NCBI GenBank assembly: GCA_036006425.1
Contig: DASYPQ010000021.1
Span: 62,001-126,000, forward strand
Direction: 5' to 3'
Length of the DNA: 64,000 bases
Source of the DNA: DASYPQ01 sp036006425
GTDB taxonomy: Bacteria > Planctomycetota > UBA1135 > GCA-002686595
Both the position numbers and the translations under genes were made by a program. Below, one piece after another: positions 9,054 to 17,819 of the stretch. The notes below the pieces were generated by a model. The model did no database searches. It was not told the origin of the DNA and was given only the letters and a program-made list of their open reading frames with translations. Position 1 is the first letter of the stretch, and every line of letters starts with the position of its first letter.

Positions 9054-10112
9054 ATGTCTACCCCCAGCTCGCTACTCCAGAGCCTCACCGACGTTCGCAA
9101 GCGCATCGCGAAGGCGGGATCCAAGGGTCTCAATGAGCAGAACACCAAGACCTCTCTGATTCAGCCAGTCCTGCGCGCGCTCGGTTGGGACACGGAGAAT
9201 GTGGAAGAGGTGTTCTTGGAGTACCGCGGCAAGCCCAGTCAGAAGCCTGTGGACTACGCGCTGCTCGATCTTTGCGAGCCGCGCCTGTTCATCGAGGCCA
9301 AGCCGCTGGGGGAGAATCTGGACGATTCCAGATGGACTAATCAGATCATGGGATATGCAGCGGTCGCCGGAGTCGAGTGGATCGTACTTACCGACGGCAA
9401 CGAGTATCGGATCTACAACAGCCACGCATCGGTCCCGGTGGAAGAGAAGTTGTTCCGGTCGGTCAGGATCACCGACGAGCGACCGGGCGTGGAAGAGACT
9501 CTCGCGTTGCTCTCGAAGGATCAGCTCAAGACGAATACGATCGCGACGCTCTGGCACGCGCACTTCGTGGACCGTCAAGTGAAGGCCGCGCTCAACGGGC
9601 TCTTGAGCAGGGACAACGACGTACTGCTTGTGAGCCAGATGCTGAAGGTCACGAAGCACCTGTCCGCGCAGGACATCCGAAATTCGCTCCGGAGGTGCAA
9701 GCTCACGGTGGAGTTCTCGCTCCCCATGGACTCCGGCCCCCTCGCCGGTCCCTCGCACGGACTGCTGCAGGGGCTGGTGGATTCCAGATTCCTGCGTGCG
9801 CCCGCGTTGCTGTCACGCACGTTCAAGGGCCGAGAACTGACGGCGACGCTCCGCAAAGACGCGACAGTGGAGTGTCTTGGCAAGACGTACCAGTCGCTAT
9901 CACAGGCGGCGTGCGCAGCGCGCGCTTCCGTGATCGGTGTTCGGCCTGACGGGAAGATGCGAGCAACAAACGGCTGGAGATTCTGGAAGTACAAGGCGAT
10001 GGACGGAACCATCAGGGAGATAGACCACGCGCGACAGGCCTACCTGCGCGCAGAGGGCGTGGTGTCGGAAGACGCGAGCCGTTCGGCGCGACGCAGAGCC
10101 AAGGCGGCGTAG
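9054..10112 (+). CDS. HsdR N-terminal-type nuclease with a C-terminal RAMA-like domain
   Basis: 352 residues from the ATG at 9054; the open frame upstream of it has no family-like sequence. The first half matches the HSDR_N nuclease fold: PVDYALLDLCEPRLFIEAK (about residues 65-83) gives the D...ExK catalytic pattern, followed by QIMGYA and WIVLTDGNEYRIY as in restriction subunits. Residues about 259-325 (from GRELTATL to NGWRFWKY) resemble RAMA domains, predicted to read modified bases in DNA. There is no helicase part, so this is not an ordinary HsdR. The next gene starts 10 bp downstream, in the same operon. It is inferred to be a modification-sensing restriction or repair factor beside the type I system. 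Confidence 0.65.
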   Translation: MSTPSSLLQSLTDVRKRIAKAGSKGLNEQNTKTSLIQPVLRALGWDTENVEEVFLEYRGKPSQKPVDYALLDLCEPRLFIEAKPLGENLDDSRWTNQIMGYAAVAGVEWIVLTDGNEYRIYNSHASVPVEEKLFRSVRITDERPGVEETLALLSKDQLKTNTIATLWHAHFVDRQVKAALNGLLSRDNDVLLVSQMLKVTKHLSAQDIRNSLRRCKLTVEFSLPMDSGPLAGPSHGLLQGLVDSRFLRAPALLSRTFKGRELTATLRKDATVECLGKTYQSLSQAACAARASVIGVRPDGKMRATNGWRFWKYKAMDGTIREIDHARQAYLRAEGVVSEDASRSARRRAKAA

Positions 10113-10122
10113 GATCGGTCCC

Positions 10123-10851
10123 ATGACAACCGTCTTCCCTCCGCTCTCTCGCGAGCAGATCGAAGTTGCGAAAGCCGTCTATGACCGTGCGGTGCAGTGG
10201 CAACGGTGCGATCGTGCGCTGCACCTACTGCGAGAACAGGTGCCCGGATTTGGCGCCGAGGCAACGCTCCTGAAGGTCGCGGCGATCAACACGCTGTACT
10301 CCACAAACGTGTACGCCGTCGTGCGAGTTGCCGAGCACGTGTCCGACGTGATGGCAGGCGCAGCATCTCGAGAGGCCGGTCCAGACCTCGTCGAAAGGCT
10401 TGCCAACGTCCCCGCCGGCGGGGCAGAGAAGCATCCGCGCCGGCGCTACAGCTTTGCCTCCAAGTTCGCGCACTTCTTCGTCGAGCCGGAGCAGTTCCCG
10501 ATCTTCGATCGCTATGCGAACGAAATGGTTCGTGAGCTCTTGGGCGATGGCGAAGTGGCCATCGATTCAGGCAGGCCGTACGAGGCGTTCGTGCGGAGCA
10601 TCGAACGCGTTGAAGCCGCGATGAGCGTCAAGATCTCAAGAACAAGCCTCGATCACTACCTCTTGATCGCGGGCGAGTACCGTGCGTTCAAGCAAGGGCA
10701 CGGCGCAGAGATCGGCGGGGAACTTCGTCAGTTGTTCGAGGAGGGGAGATTGGAGCTCGAGAAGCTTCTTCCCCCCCCCTGGATTCCTCCGCTGATTGGG
10801 GCATCCTCGCGCACCGTCTGCGTCGCCTTCTCCAGACTCTCCGGAGCGTAG
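10123..10851 (+). CDS. Conserved-looking hypothetical protein paired with the RAMA nuclease
   Basis: 242 residues, family not recognised. It is mainly helical, with a central block RRYSFASKFAHFFVEP then FPIFDRYANEMVRELLG that looks like a conserved core. The gene follows the nuclease gene by 10 bp, so a shared role is likely. Near the 3' end is a C9 run (10771-10779) read as Pro-Pro-Pro. The tail after it (WIPPLIGASS...) is atypical in composition. One extra C would instead give a longer, more helix-like tail ending near 10.92 kb, so the reading frame may be variable or the run miscounted. Confidence 0.55.
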   Translation: MTTVFPPLSREQIEVAKAVYDRAVQWQRCDRALHLLREQVPGFGAEATLLKVAAINTLYSTNVYAVVRVAEHVSDVMAGAASREAGPDLVERLANVPAGGAEKHPRRRYSFASKFAHFFVEPEQFPIFDRYANEMVRELLGDGEVAIDSGRPYEAFVRSIERVEAAMSVKISRTSLDHYLLIAGEYRAFKQGHGAEIGGELRQLFEEGRLELEKLLPPPWIPPLIGASSRTVCVAFSRLSGA

Positions 10852-10925
10852 CCGGACTCTCGGAGGCGGCATTTCACGACGGCGCGGAAGTCCGAGGCTG
10901 TGGCGCCGCAGGCGCTTGAATCTCC

Positions 10926-11726
10926 TCACGTAGACCTGGTTCGCAAGAACCTCAGGATTTCACTCCCCCCGGGACTGAGTGGAGTCATGTGCGCTCCCCG
11001 CGCTTGAACTCCGTCGTAGCAGATCACACCGGGATGCTGCGGTAGTCCCCAGAGGCCGACCTTGCGTGTGGCAATCACGATTGCCTCTCCGCCCAGCACG
11101 CGAGGAAGTACCGAGTTGTGCACGAAGTCACGAGCCAGCCGGACTGACTGAAGGCGAGACAGCCAGCGGTCGGGATCGTGAAACTTTGGGGAGTGGTAGG
11201 GGATGAGTTCTATGGATGCCAGGCTTTGCGCGAACCGAGACCGAGCCTCCGCGTACGTGGCGCTCCACATCGTGGCCAGCTCGCCGATGACTCCGGCAAA
11301 CTTCCCGTGCCACCATCGGAAGCCGCCGTGCCAGGCGAATCTCGGGTCGAAGTACAGGTGCCCCCGCGGAATCGAAGTGAAATCCTGACGGATGGTCGCC
11401 AGCAGGGCTTCCCGGTATTCAGGGACAGCGTACTCACCGTAATAGTTGGTCGGTCCGTGTCCGGCGTTCAGCAGCAGGACGAAGATCGAGGCGCGGCGAA
11501 GATCACCGCAGTAGGGATGGGGGAGAAGTCCGAGATGGAACCTCCGGTCGCCCGGCTCCTCGAAGTTCTCTGCATCTCTGGCTGCCTCCCAGCTCGTAAG
11601 CGTCGTCGTCGCACGCCGACTCCTGTCAGAAGCCAGAATCTCGCGGTCCGCAGGCAGGATGAATGGCGCAGTGGTCGGCGTCCAAGAGCTCCAGGCGTCG
11701 AGGAGGCTCGTGGAACTGTCGCTCAT
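10926..11726 (-). CDS. Unknown protein encoded as the last gene of the hsd operon; possible uracil-DNA-glycosylase-like fold
   Basis: 266 residues starting at the ATG that overlaps the hsdM stop (ATGA), so it is translated with the methylase. No family was firmly recognised. SIFVLLLNAGHGPTNYYGEY recalls the first motif of the UDG superfamily (LLNPG...D..), and FDPRFAWHGGFRWWHGK and ELIPYHSPKF look like conserved functional loops. If so, it may act on or bind bases in DNA. Without structure prediction this is only a suggestion. It is not a normal subunit of type I restriction systems, so it is probably an accessory defence factor or regulator. Confidence 0.6.
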   Translation of the reverse strand: MSDSSTSLLDAWSSWTPTTAPFILPADREILASDRSRRATTTLTSWEAARDAENFEEPGDRRFHLGLLPHPYCGDLRRASIFVLLLNAGHGPTNYYGEYAVPEYREALLATIRQDFTSIPRGHLYFDPRFAWHGGFRWWHGKFAGVIGELATMWSATYAEARSRFAQSLASIELIPYHSPKFHDPDRWLSRLQSVRLARDFVHNSVLPRVLGGEAIVIATRKVGLWGLPQHPGVICYDGVQARGAHMTPLSPGGSEILRFLRTRST

Positions 11727-13285
11727 GTCCTGGACTCCCCGTGCGGCAAGTCCTCCAGGACCTGCTCGATCTGCTCCAGAGCAGACCGCAGATCGTCCGC
11801 GATTTCCTGCGCGAGCACGTGCGGCTCGGGAAGGCTCGCGCTGTCCTCGAGGCTCTCGTCCCGGAGCCAGAAAAGATCGAGGCTGCACTTGTCACGTGCG
11901 ACGAGTTCGTTGTAGTCGTAGGCCCGCCAGCGGCCAGAGGTCGAGTTCTTGCCGATTGAGGCGGGCGCGCCCTTCCCGCGATCGGCCGCCGCATCCCATG
12001 TGGCGCGGCGTTCCGTCCGCGGACGACCGGGGAGGTAGAGCGAGACGAACTCGTCGAGGTTCGCCCGCGTCATCTGGTTCGTCCGGAGCGTGAAGTGCTC
12101 GTTGGTGCGCAGGTCGTAGATCCAGAGCTTCGTCGTCCAGGGTTCTTTGCGTCCAGGCTTGCGATCGAAGAACAGCACGTTCGCCTTCACGCCTTGGGCG
12201 TAAAAGATGCCAGTCGGCAGTCGCAGAAGCGTGTGAACGTCGCAATCGGCGAGCAGCCGCCGACGGATCGTCTCGCCCGCTCCGCCCTCGAAGAGCACGT
12301 TGTCCGGCACGACCACCGCTGCACGTCCATCCTGCTTGAGCAGGTTCCGCACATGCTGGACGAAGTTGAGCTGCTTGTTCGAGGTCGTCGTCCAGAAGTC
12401 CGGGCGGTTGTAGGTCAGCGCGACTCGATCCTCGTCGCCCTCCTCGTTCACGATCGTGACGCTCGACTTCTTCCCAAACGGCGGGTTTGTGAGCACCACT
12501 TCGAAGTGTTCCTTCGGCTCCTCGCGCAGTGAGTCATCGGTGCGGATCGGCGGCTCCCCCTTGCCGTTCGTCGGACCGATACCGTGGAGGATGAGGTTCA
12601 TGGCACAGAGCCGTGACACGCTCTCGACAAGTTCCACGCCGCGCAGTGCGTGCAGCCGCAAATCGGTCTTCTGGTCCTTGTCCATCCGCCTGCCGTGCTC
12701 GCGGACGAGGTGCGCGTGGGTCTCCAACAGGAAGCCCCCGGTGCCGCAGGCGGGATCGCAAATCGTCTCGCCGGGCCGCGGGCGCACGCAGTCGACGATT
12801 GCAGAGATCAGCGGCCGCGGCGTGAAGTACTGCCCCGCGCCACCCTTCACGTCCTCGGCGTTCTTCGCGAGGAGCCCCTCGTACGCGTCGCCCTTCACGT
12901 CGGCAGAGAGGGAGGTCCACTGTTCCTTCCCGATTAGCTCCACGATAAGCCGCCGGAGCTTCGCCGGGTCCTGGATGCGGTTTTGCGCCTTGGCAAAGAT
13001 AAGGCCGAGCATCCCGCCTCTGCGCGCCAGTGCCGCGAGCGTGTCGCGATAGTGCGCCTCGAGCTTCTCGCCTTCCATGTCGTCCGAGACGAGACGGCTC
13101 CACGTGTAGGGCGCGGGGATCTCAGGCCCCGGCTGCCCGAGCTTGGTGCGCTCGTCAGCCATCTTCAGGAAGAGCAAGAACGTAAGCTGCTCAGTGTAGT
13201 CGAGGTAGCTGAGCCCGTCGTCTCGCAGGACGTGACAGAAGCTCCAGAGCTTGGCGACGAGTTGCGGTGCGGAGGACTCGGTCAT
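11723..13285 (-). CDS. hsdM: Type I restriction-modification N6-adenine methyltransferase subunit
   Basis: 520 residues. The N-terminal helical domain (LSYLDYTEQLTFLLFLKMADE) is followed by the methylase core: GQYFTPRPLI, then motif I DPACGTGGFLLETH near residue 178 for AdoMet, and motif IV NPPFGKKS near residue 265 for catalysis. With HsdS it methylates adenine in the recognition sequence and protects host DNA. Its ATG overlaps the hsdS stop by 4 bp and its stop overlaps the next gene, so the whole operon is coupled. All key residues are present. Confidence 0.95.
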   Translation of the reverse strand: MTESSAPQLVAKLWSFCHVLRDDGLSYLDYTEQLTFLLFLKMADERTKLGQPGPEIPAPYTWSRLVSDDMEGEKLEAHYRDTLAALARRGGMLGLIFAKAQNRIQDPAKLRRLIVELIGKEQWTSLSADVKGDAYEGLLAKNAEDVKGGAGQYFTPRPLISAIVDCVRPRPGETICDPACGTGGFLLETHAHLVREHGRRMDKDQKTDLRLHALRGVELVESVSRLCAMNLILHGIGPTNGKGEPPIRTDDSLREEPKEHFEVVLTNPPFGKKSSVTIVNEEGDEDRVALTYNRPDFWTTTSNKQLNFVQHVRNLLKQDGRAAVVVPDNVLFEGGAGETIRRRLLADCDVHTLLRLPTGIFYAQGVKANVLFFDRKPGRKEPWTTKLWIYDLRTNEHFTLRTNQMTRANLDEFVSLYLPGRPRTERRATWDAAADRGKGAPASIGKNSTSGRWRAYDYNELVARDKCSLDLFWLRDESLEDSASLPEPHVLAQEIADDLRSALEQIEQVLEDLPHGESRT

Positions 13286-14688
13286 CGGCGGCTCCGAACA
13301 GAGTTATTCTTTGGAGAGGACGACTTCGTAGTGCGCTCGGAACGGAGACGGTCGAGGAGGACGGACGCGGGCTCATCGCGGGGGTCTTGAGGGACGAGGT
13401 GGCCGTCAAAGGCGCGGCGGAGGAGGGACTGCCGGACGCGGGCTAAACGGCGTCCGGACGCAGCGATGAGGTCCTCGATCGCGCGCGCCACCGATTCCTG
13501 GTGATCGACTTCGTCCGCGATGCGTCTCTGCACGTCAACCGACGGAATGCGGACTCGAAGGCCGAACAGATCCTTCGCATAAACCGCGGCCACGCTCGTC
13601 GTGGCTCGTTTCACCCGCGCGATCTGCGAGGCGAAGAACTTGGATCGCATCTGGAGCGCGAGAAAGCGCGGATCGACTCCCGGGACAACGCGGATCCGCA
13701 TGATGTTGTTGTTGAATACTGTCTCTGACGGGACACACTGCACGACGGCGGACTTTCCGACCAGCTCCACGGAGTTGCGTGTGTTGAACAGGATGTCCCC
13801 TCGGCGCACCGCAAATCGGTCCTCCTCCGCCCGCGTTGCAGCGACGTACACGAGATCTGAGAGATCGAGCGAACCGTCAATTCGGAGGTTGTTCATCTTG
13901 ATGTACGGTGCGCCCGGCGGCCCGCTGGTCTGCTGTTCAGCGTTTCGCACCAGCCCGACAAGAGAGTCGGCTACGACTGAGCGGAACGCGTCTTCTCTCC
14001 ACCCTATTTGACCCCCGGACAGCCGCCCTTCGACGGCGGCCAGGAGGATCGCCGTGCGGTATCGCTTCAGGTGTGCTCGCACACGGTGCAGCGAAGTGAC
14101 GGTCGCGTCCATGCGCGCAAGGTGCATCTCGAGAGCCTCGACGATGCGTCGCTGCTCTGGAAGGGGGGGGAGCGCAACATGAAACGCCTTAGCCTCCGGG
14201 AAGTAGATCGTCGTATGCGCGACTCCCTCAGAGATGCGATGTAGGAACGCGTTTTCCGCCATGAACAGATGTTGAAGAAACCGGGCAAGTAGGTGCTCAC
14301 CACAAATCCAGTTGACGAAGCCCTGGCTCGTGGCCATCTCACGCCCGAGCCGAACCGAGTAGCCGATTGAGCCCGTCCGACTCAGGCAGACCGTTTCGGG
14401 CGGCAGGAGCACTGCCGCCGAGTTCTGTATCCCTAGCGCGTTGATATGTTCGCGAGTGTCATGGGCGACCGACCCGTGAGATGAGCGGGCGTCACCGACG
14501 GTCATCCATGGGATACTGCCGCCCCAGTATTCCGGGTGCCTCCGACTTGGCGTGTGGCCGGTCGCCATGGTGGCGACTTCATCCAGCGCGGCCCAAGCCC
14601 ATCCATTGGGGAGCGACTTATCCGGACATCCGACGGAGAGCGCTACATCTCCGGATCGCAATGCGGTCGCCGCCGGTCGGCCGCTCAT
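13282..14688 (-). CDS. hsdS: Type I restriction-modification specificity subunit
   Basis: 468 residues with the usual two target-recognition domains. The first begins PNGWAWAALDEVATMATGHTP, and the conserved spacer LPPLPEQRRIVEALE lies near residue 172. A second domain with a similar helix (DVQRRIADEVDHQESVARAIEDL) is at the C-terminus. The two halves set the bipartite DNA sequence recognised by the M and R subunits. The spacer Pro codons form a C8 run (14163-14170 as G8 on the + strand); slippage there would remove the second domain. The gene overlaps both neighbours by 4 bp and sits between hsdR and hsdM, an order less common than R-M-S. Confidence 0.92.
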   Translation of the reverse strand: MSGRPAATALRSGDVALSVGCPDKSLPNGWAWAALDEVATMATGHTPSRRHPEYWGGSIPWMTVGDARSSHGSVAHDTREHINALGIQNSAAVLLPPETVCLSRTGSIGYSVRLGREMATSQGFVNWICGEHLLARFLQHLFMAENAFLHRISEGVAHTTIYFPEAKAFHVALPPLPEQRRIVEALEMHLARMDATVTSLHRVRAHLKRYRTAILLAAVEGRLSGGQIGWREDAFRSVVADSLVGLVRNAEQQTSGPPGAPYIKMNNLRIDGSLDLSDLVYVAATRAEEDRFAVRRGDILFNTRNSVELVGKSAVVQCVPSETVFNNNIMRIRVVPGVDPRFLALQMRSKFFASQIARVKRATTSVAAVYAKDLFGLRVRIPSVDVQRRIADEVDHQESVARAIEDLIAASGRRLARVRQSLLRRAFDGHLVPQDPRDEPASVLLDRLRSERTTKSSSPKNNSVRSRR

Positions 14689-17585
14689 GCTGCCAAGACC
14701 TCATTCAGTTCTCGCAGCAGCGGCGCGATCTGGCCGTCGAATGCGCGCGCCGCGGCACCGAGCCCGCCGCGTTCCGCGAAGGGCGTCGCATCGAAGTCCT
14801 CCTGCGTAATTTCCACGCTCGTCGCCACGTGGTCGCGGATAGCCTCCAGCCACTCCGCCTGCTCGGTCGTGTACGCTCGACCCGCCGCGCGCTGCGCGTC
14901 GATCCAAAGCTCGAATCGCTCGCGGACGCGGTCGGCGTATGGGGCAAGCTCGTCGTCTCTCTGCACCGCGAAGCGGACGAGCGAGATCACATCGACGAGT
15001 TGGTCCGCCGCCCGGCGTGGGCGGACCCTTTGCGGGCGCACCTGCGCGTAGCAGCGCCAGAGGCGGTCGGTCGTAAAATGCTCTGGCGCCTCACGGAGTG
15101 TCTGCGCAAGAGCCTTGACCTCCTCGTAGCCCGGTCGTCTCGCTTGCGGGATCGAGTAGTAGAAGCGCAGCGCGTCGATCTCTGCCTTGTGAGTGGCGAG
15201 ATAGGTCTCGAACTCCTCAACGTACGTCCGCGCTGCCTGCTCCTGCGAGGCGGGCGCGCCGGAGAAAAGGAGCACGTCCAGGTTCTCCTCATCGATGAGC
15301 ATCTCATCCTGACGGCGTGCATCCAGGATCGCGTCGCGGAGCTTCGGGTCATGGAACGGCATCACGGCCGCGCGGCCGAGGTCCCACGCGGCGTCTCCGA
15401 GCTGGGTCTCCGTCGGACGCCAGTCGTCGGGAAGGGGCGCGCCTCCCGCCGCCGCCTTCGCACGCGCTTGAGCGTAAAGCCCGTGCGCGTCGAGTGTACC
15501 GACAAGGTCCTGCGCGAGTGCCTCGATAGATCTCCCTCCCGCGGCCTGGTGAATGCGCACGGCGTCGGCCGCAGTCACGTCCTTCGCAAGCCGCAGAAGC
15601 CGCGCTGCAAGCGTGGATACGTAGTCCGGATCCGCGCCGCCCGCCTTGATGTGGTCGAGCAGAGCCTTCAGCGGCACGCTGGGAGCGCGATCGAGCGGCG
15701 GTGAGTCGATGAAGTCGTGCTCCGTCACGCCGACCGCGTCCACGACCACGAAGTGAGTCTTTGCCCCGGCGTCTGGCGTTACGCTCTTCATCTCCGTCTC
15801 GTCACAGATCCGCACGCCGCGGCCCTTCATCTGCTCGAACAGGAGACGGCTCCTCACTGAGCGCATGAAGAGCACCACCTCGACCGGACGGATATCCGTT
15901 CCGGTCGCGACCATGTCCACGGTGACCGCAATGCGCGGCCAGAAACTGCCGCGGAACTGCTGGATCATGTCGGCGGGCTTGCCTTGCGCCTTGTACGTGA
16001 TCTTGCGCGCGAACTCGTTCCCCTGACCGAACTCCTCCCGAAGGATCGTCACGACGCGCTCGGCGTGGTCGTCGTCCTTGCAGAACACGAGCGTCTTCGG
16101 CACTTCAGTCCGACCGGGGAAGAGCATCGGGAGCGCGTCGCGAAACGCGCGGGCAACTGTTCGGATCTGGCTTGGGTTCGCCGCCGCGCGGTCGAGGGTG
16201 TCGGCGTCGTACGCGACGTCGTCCTCCAGCTCGACATCGCGGAAGAGCTGGCGGCGCTTGTCCACTGCGCGAACCGTCTTGCCCGGGGCGGCCTCGATGC
16301 TCGCCCCCTGTGTGGTTATTTCGGTGCGGATGCGCCAGACTTCGTAGTCGACGTTCACGCCGTCCGCGACTGCGCGCGCGTGGTCGTAGCGCATGACCAT
16401 GTTCTCGTTGAAGAAGCCGTACGTGAGCTTCGACGGCGTCGCGGTAAGGCCGACGAGGAACGTGTCGAAGTACTCGAGCACTTGCCGCCAGAGGGTGTAG
16501 ATGCTGCGGTGGCACTCGTCGACGAAGATGACATCGAACGTCTCGGGTGGGAGTGTGGGGTTGTATTCGACGGGGGCGGCCCTTGCTGCATCCGGCCCGG
16601 GCGTGAACGCTGATTCGTCCTCGTCGCCGATAAACTCGGCGTCGCCGCGCAGGATCGAGTACAGGCGCTGGATCGTGGTGATGACGACCGCCGAAGCCGG
16701 CGCGATCACGTTCGAGGTGAGTCGTTGGATGTTGTAGAGCTGCGGGAACTTCCGGTGCGAGTCCGGAGTGATGTAGCCCTGGAATTCCTTCTCCGCCTGC
16801 TCGCCGAGGTTCGCCCGATCTACCAGAAACAGGACACGTTTCGCGCCAGCGTACTTTAGCAGGCGGTAGACCTCGGAAACGGCGACGACTGTCTTGCCGG
16901 AGCCGGTCGCCATCTGGAGCAGCGAACGCGGTCGGTCGTCGCGGAGTGACGTCTCCAAGTTCTGAACAGCGGCGATCTGTGCCTTCCGGAGACCCGTGGT
17001 CACGAGAGGCGGAAGTGTTCGCAGCCGGCTGCGCAGGGTGGAAGGTCGGTTCGCCGCTGGACCTTCGAGCAAGTCCGGCCACGCCATCCTCGTCTCGGCG
17101 ACGCGGTCGGCGGTGATCCAGTTGCGGAGTGGGCTAGCCGCGAGCCAGGCGGCGAGCGTCTCAGGCCGGTGGATGTGGGGGATCTCGTCATTGAGCGCGA
17201 TGCGACGGCTGCGCGGTCGAGGGTCGAGAAGATTGAAGAAGAGCGTTTGTCTTCCGTTGCTGAGGTAGTTGAACGGCAGCGGCCGGACCGGCACGCGCAG
17301 GGCGGGCGGCAGGCCCTTGGCATACTTCTCGGCCTGCGACTCCACGCCGGTCAGCGTCGCGCCTTCCTTCTTGGCTTCGAGGACCCCCACGGCCTGTCCA
17401 CCGAGGAACAGCAAGTAGTCCGCGTCACCGTAGCCTGGAGCCATCGGGAATTCGCGAACCGCCACGGCATGGTGCGCCCCAGACCCGCCAGAGAGGTTCA
17501 TCGAGGCGTAGTCCTCCACCGCCCAGCCGGAGGCGGCAAGGGCTGCGTCTATGCGCTGGCGAGCGGATTCCTCGGGCTTCACCAT
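14685..17585 (-). CDS. hsdR: Type I restriction enzyme motor/nuclease subunit, EcoEI type
   Basis: 966 residues. The N-terminal nuclease part has YGDADYLLFLGGQAVGVLEAKKEG (D...ExK). The helicase follows with Walker A QMATGSGKTVVAVSE near residue 227, DECH in VDECHRSIY near 355, GLTATP, and the second RecA fold with EQMKGRGVRI. The last 150 residues match the EcoEI-type C-terminal domain that docks on the methylase. The enzyme translocates and cuts unmodified DNA. It is first in the operon, downstream of a palindrome-bearing region shared with the TIR gene. No truncation or missing motif was seen. Confidence 0.95.
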   Translation of the reverse strand: MVKPEESARQRIDAALAASGWAVEDYASMNLSGGSGAHHAVAVREFPMAPGYGDADYLLFLGGQAVGVLEAKKEGATLTGVESQAEKYAKGLPPALRVPVRPLPFNYLSNGRQTLFFNLLDPRPRSRRIALNDEIPHIHRPETLAAWLAASPLRNWITADRVAETRMAWPDLLEGPAANRPSTLRSRLRTLPPLVTTGLRKAQIAAVQNLETSLRDDRPRSLLQMATGSGKTVVAVSEVYRLLKYAGAKRVLFLVDRANLGEQAEKEFQGYITPDSHRKFPQLYNIQRLTSNVIAPASAVVITTIQRLYSILRGDAEFIGDEDESAFTPGPDAARAAPVEYNPTLPPETFDVIFVDECHRSIYTLWRQVLEYFDTFLVGLTATPSKLTYGFFNENMVMRYDHARAVADGVNVDYEVWRIRTEITTQGASIEAAPGKTVRAVDKRRQLFRDVELEDDVAYDADTLDRAAANPSQIRTVARAFRDALPMLFPGRTEVPKTLVFCKDDDHAERVVTILREEFGQGNEFARKITYKAQGKPADMIQQFRGSFWPRIAVTVDMVATGTDIRPVEVVLFMRSVRSRLLFEQMKGRGVRICDETEMKSVTPDAGAKTHFVVVDAVGVTEHDFIDSPPLDRAPSVPLKALLDHIKAGGADPDYVSTLAARLLRLAKDVTAADAVRIHQAAGGRSIEALAQDLVGTLDAHGLYAQARAKAAAGGAPLPDDWRPTETQLGDAAWDLGRAAVMPFHDPKLRDAILDARRQDEMLIDEENLDVLLFSGAPASQEQAARTYVEEFETYLATHKAEIDALRFYYSIPQARRPGYEEVKALAQTLREAPEHFTTDRLWRCYAQVRPQRVRPRRAADQLVDVISLVRFAVQRDDELAPYADRVRERFELWIDAQRAAGRAYTTEQAEWLEAIRDHVATSVEITQEDFDATPFAERGGLGAAARAFDGQIAPLLRELNEVLAA

Positions 17586-17628
17586 GGACTGAATCGGGAT
17601 CGCAGCGTAGCGAGCCGATGTCGCTCAC

Positions 17629-17645
17629 GCACGTCATAGACGTGC
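17629..17645. promoter_or_regulatory. Perfect palindrome upstream of hsdR; possible operator
   Basis: gcacgtcatagacgtgc has 7-bp perfect arms around ATA, and further ACGT half-sites lie within the next 25 bp. It is 44-60 bp before the hsdR start codon in the divergent hsdR/TIR control region. Binding by a dimeric regulator is inferred; none is encoded next to it. Confidence 0.35.
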
Positions 17646-17761
17646 ACGCCGACGTGTGCGCAACGTCGAAGGACTCCTACCGGGGTGATCCGCCGCGAGG
17701 CGGTTGCGTGGCGAAGGTTGTCTGCATCAGGGTCACGTCGAACGGGAGTGCATCAGTATTC

Positions 17762-17790
17762 TTGACATGGCTCGGCCGCTCCAGAACCAT
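17762..17790 (+). promoter_or_regulatory. Candidate promoter of the TIR gene
   Basis: A consensus -35 TTGACA (17762-17767) is followed after 17 bp by AACCAT (17785-17790), a weak -10. The transcript would start about 23 bp before the GTG start. Confidence 0.35.
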
Positions 17791-17819
17791 CAAGCACCGG
17801 CACCCGATCGAAGGAACAA

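Noticed and set aside
10123..10851. Calling the nuclease partner a known DNA glycosylase
   Set aside because: The central block looks conserved but no catalytic motif was visible, so no function was assigned.
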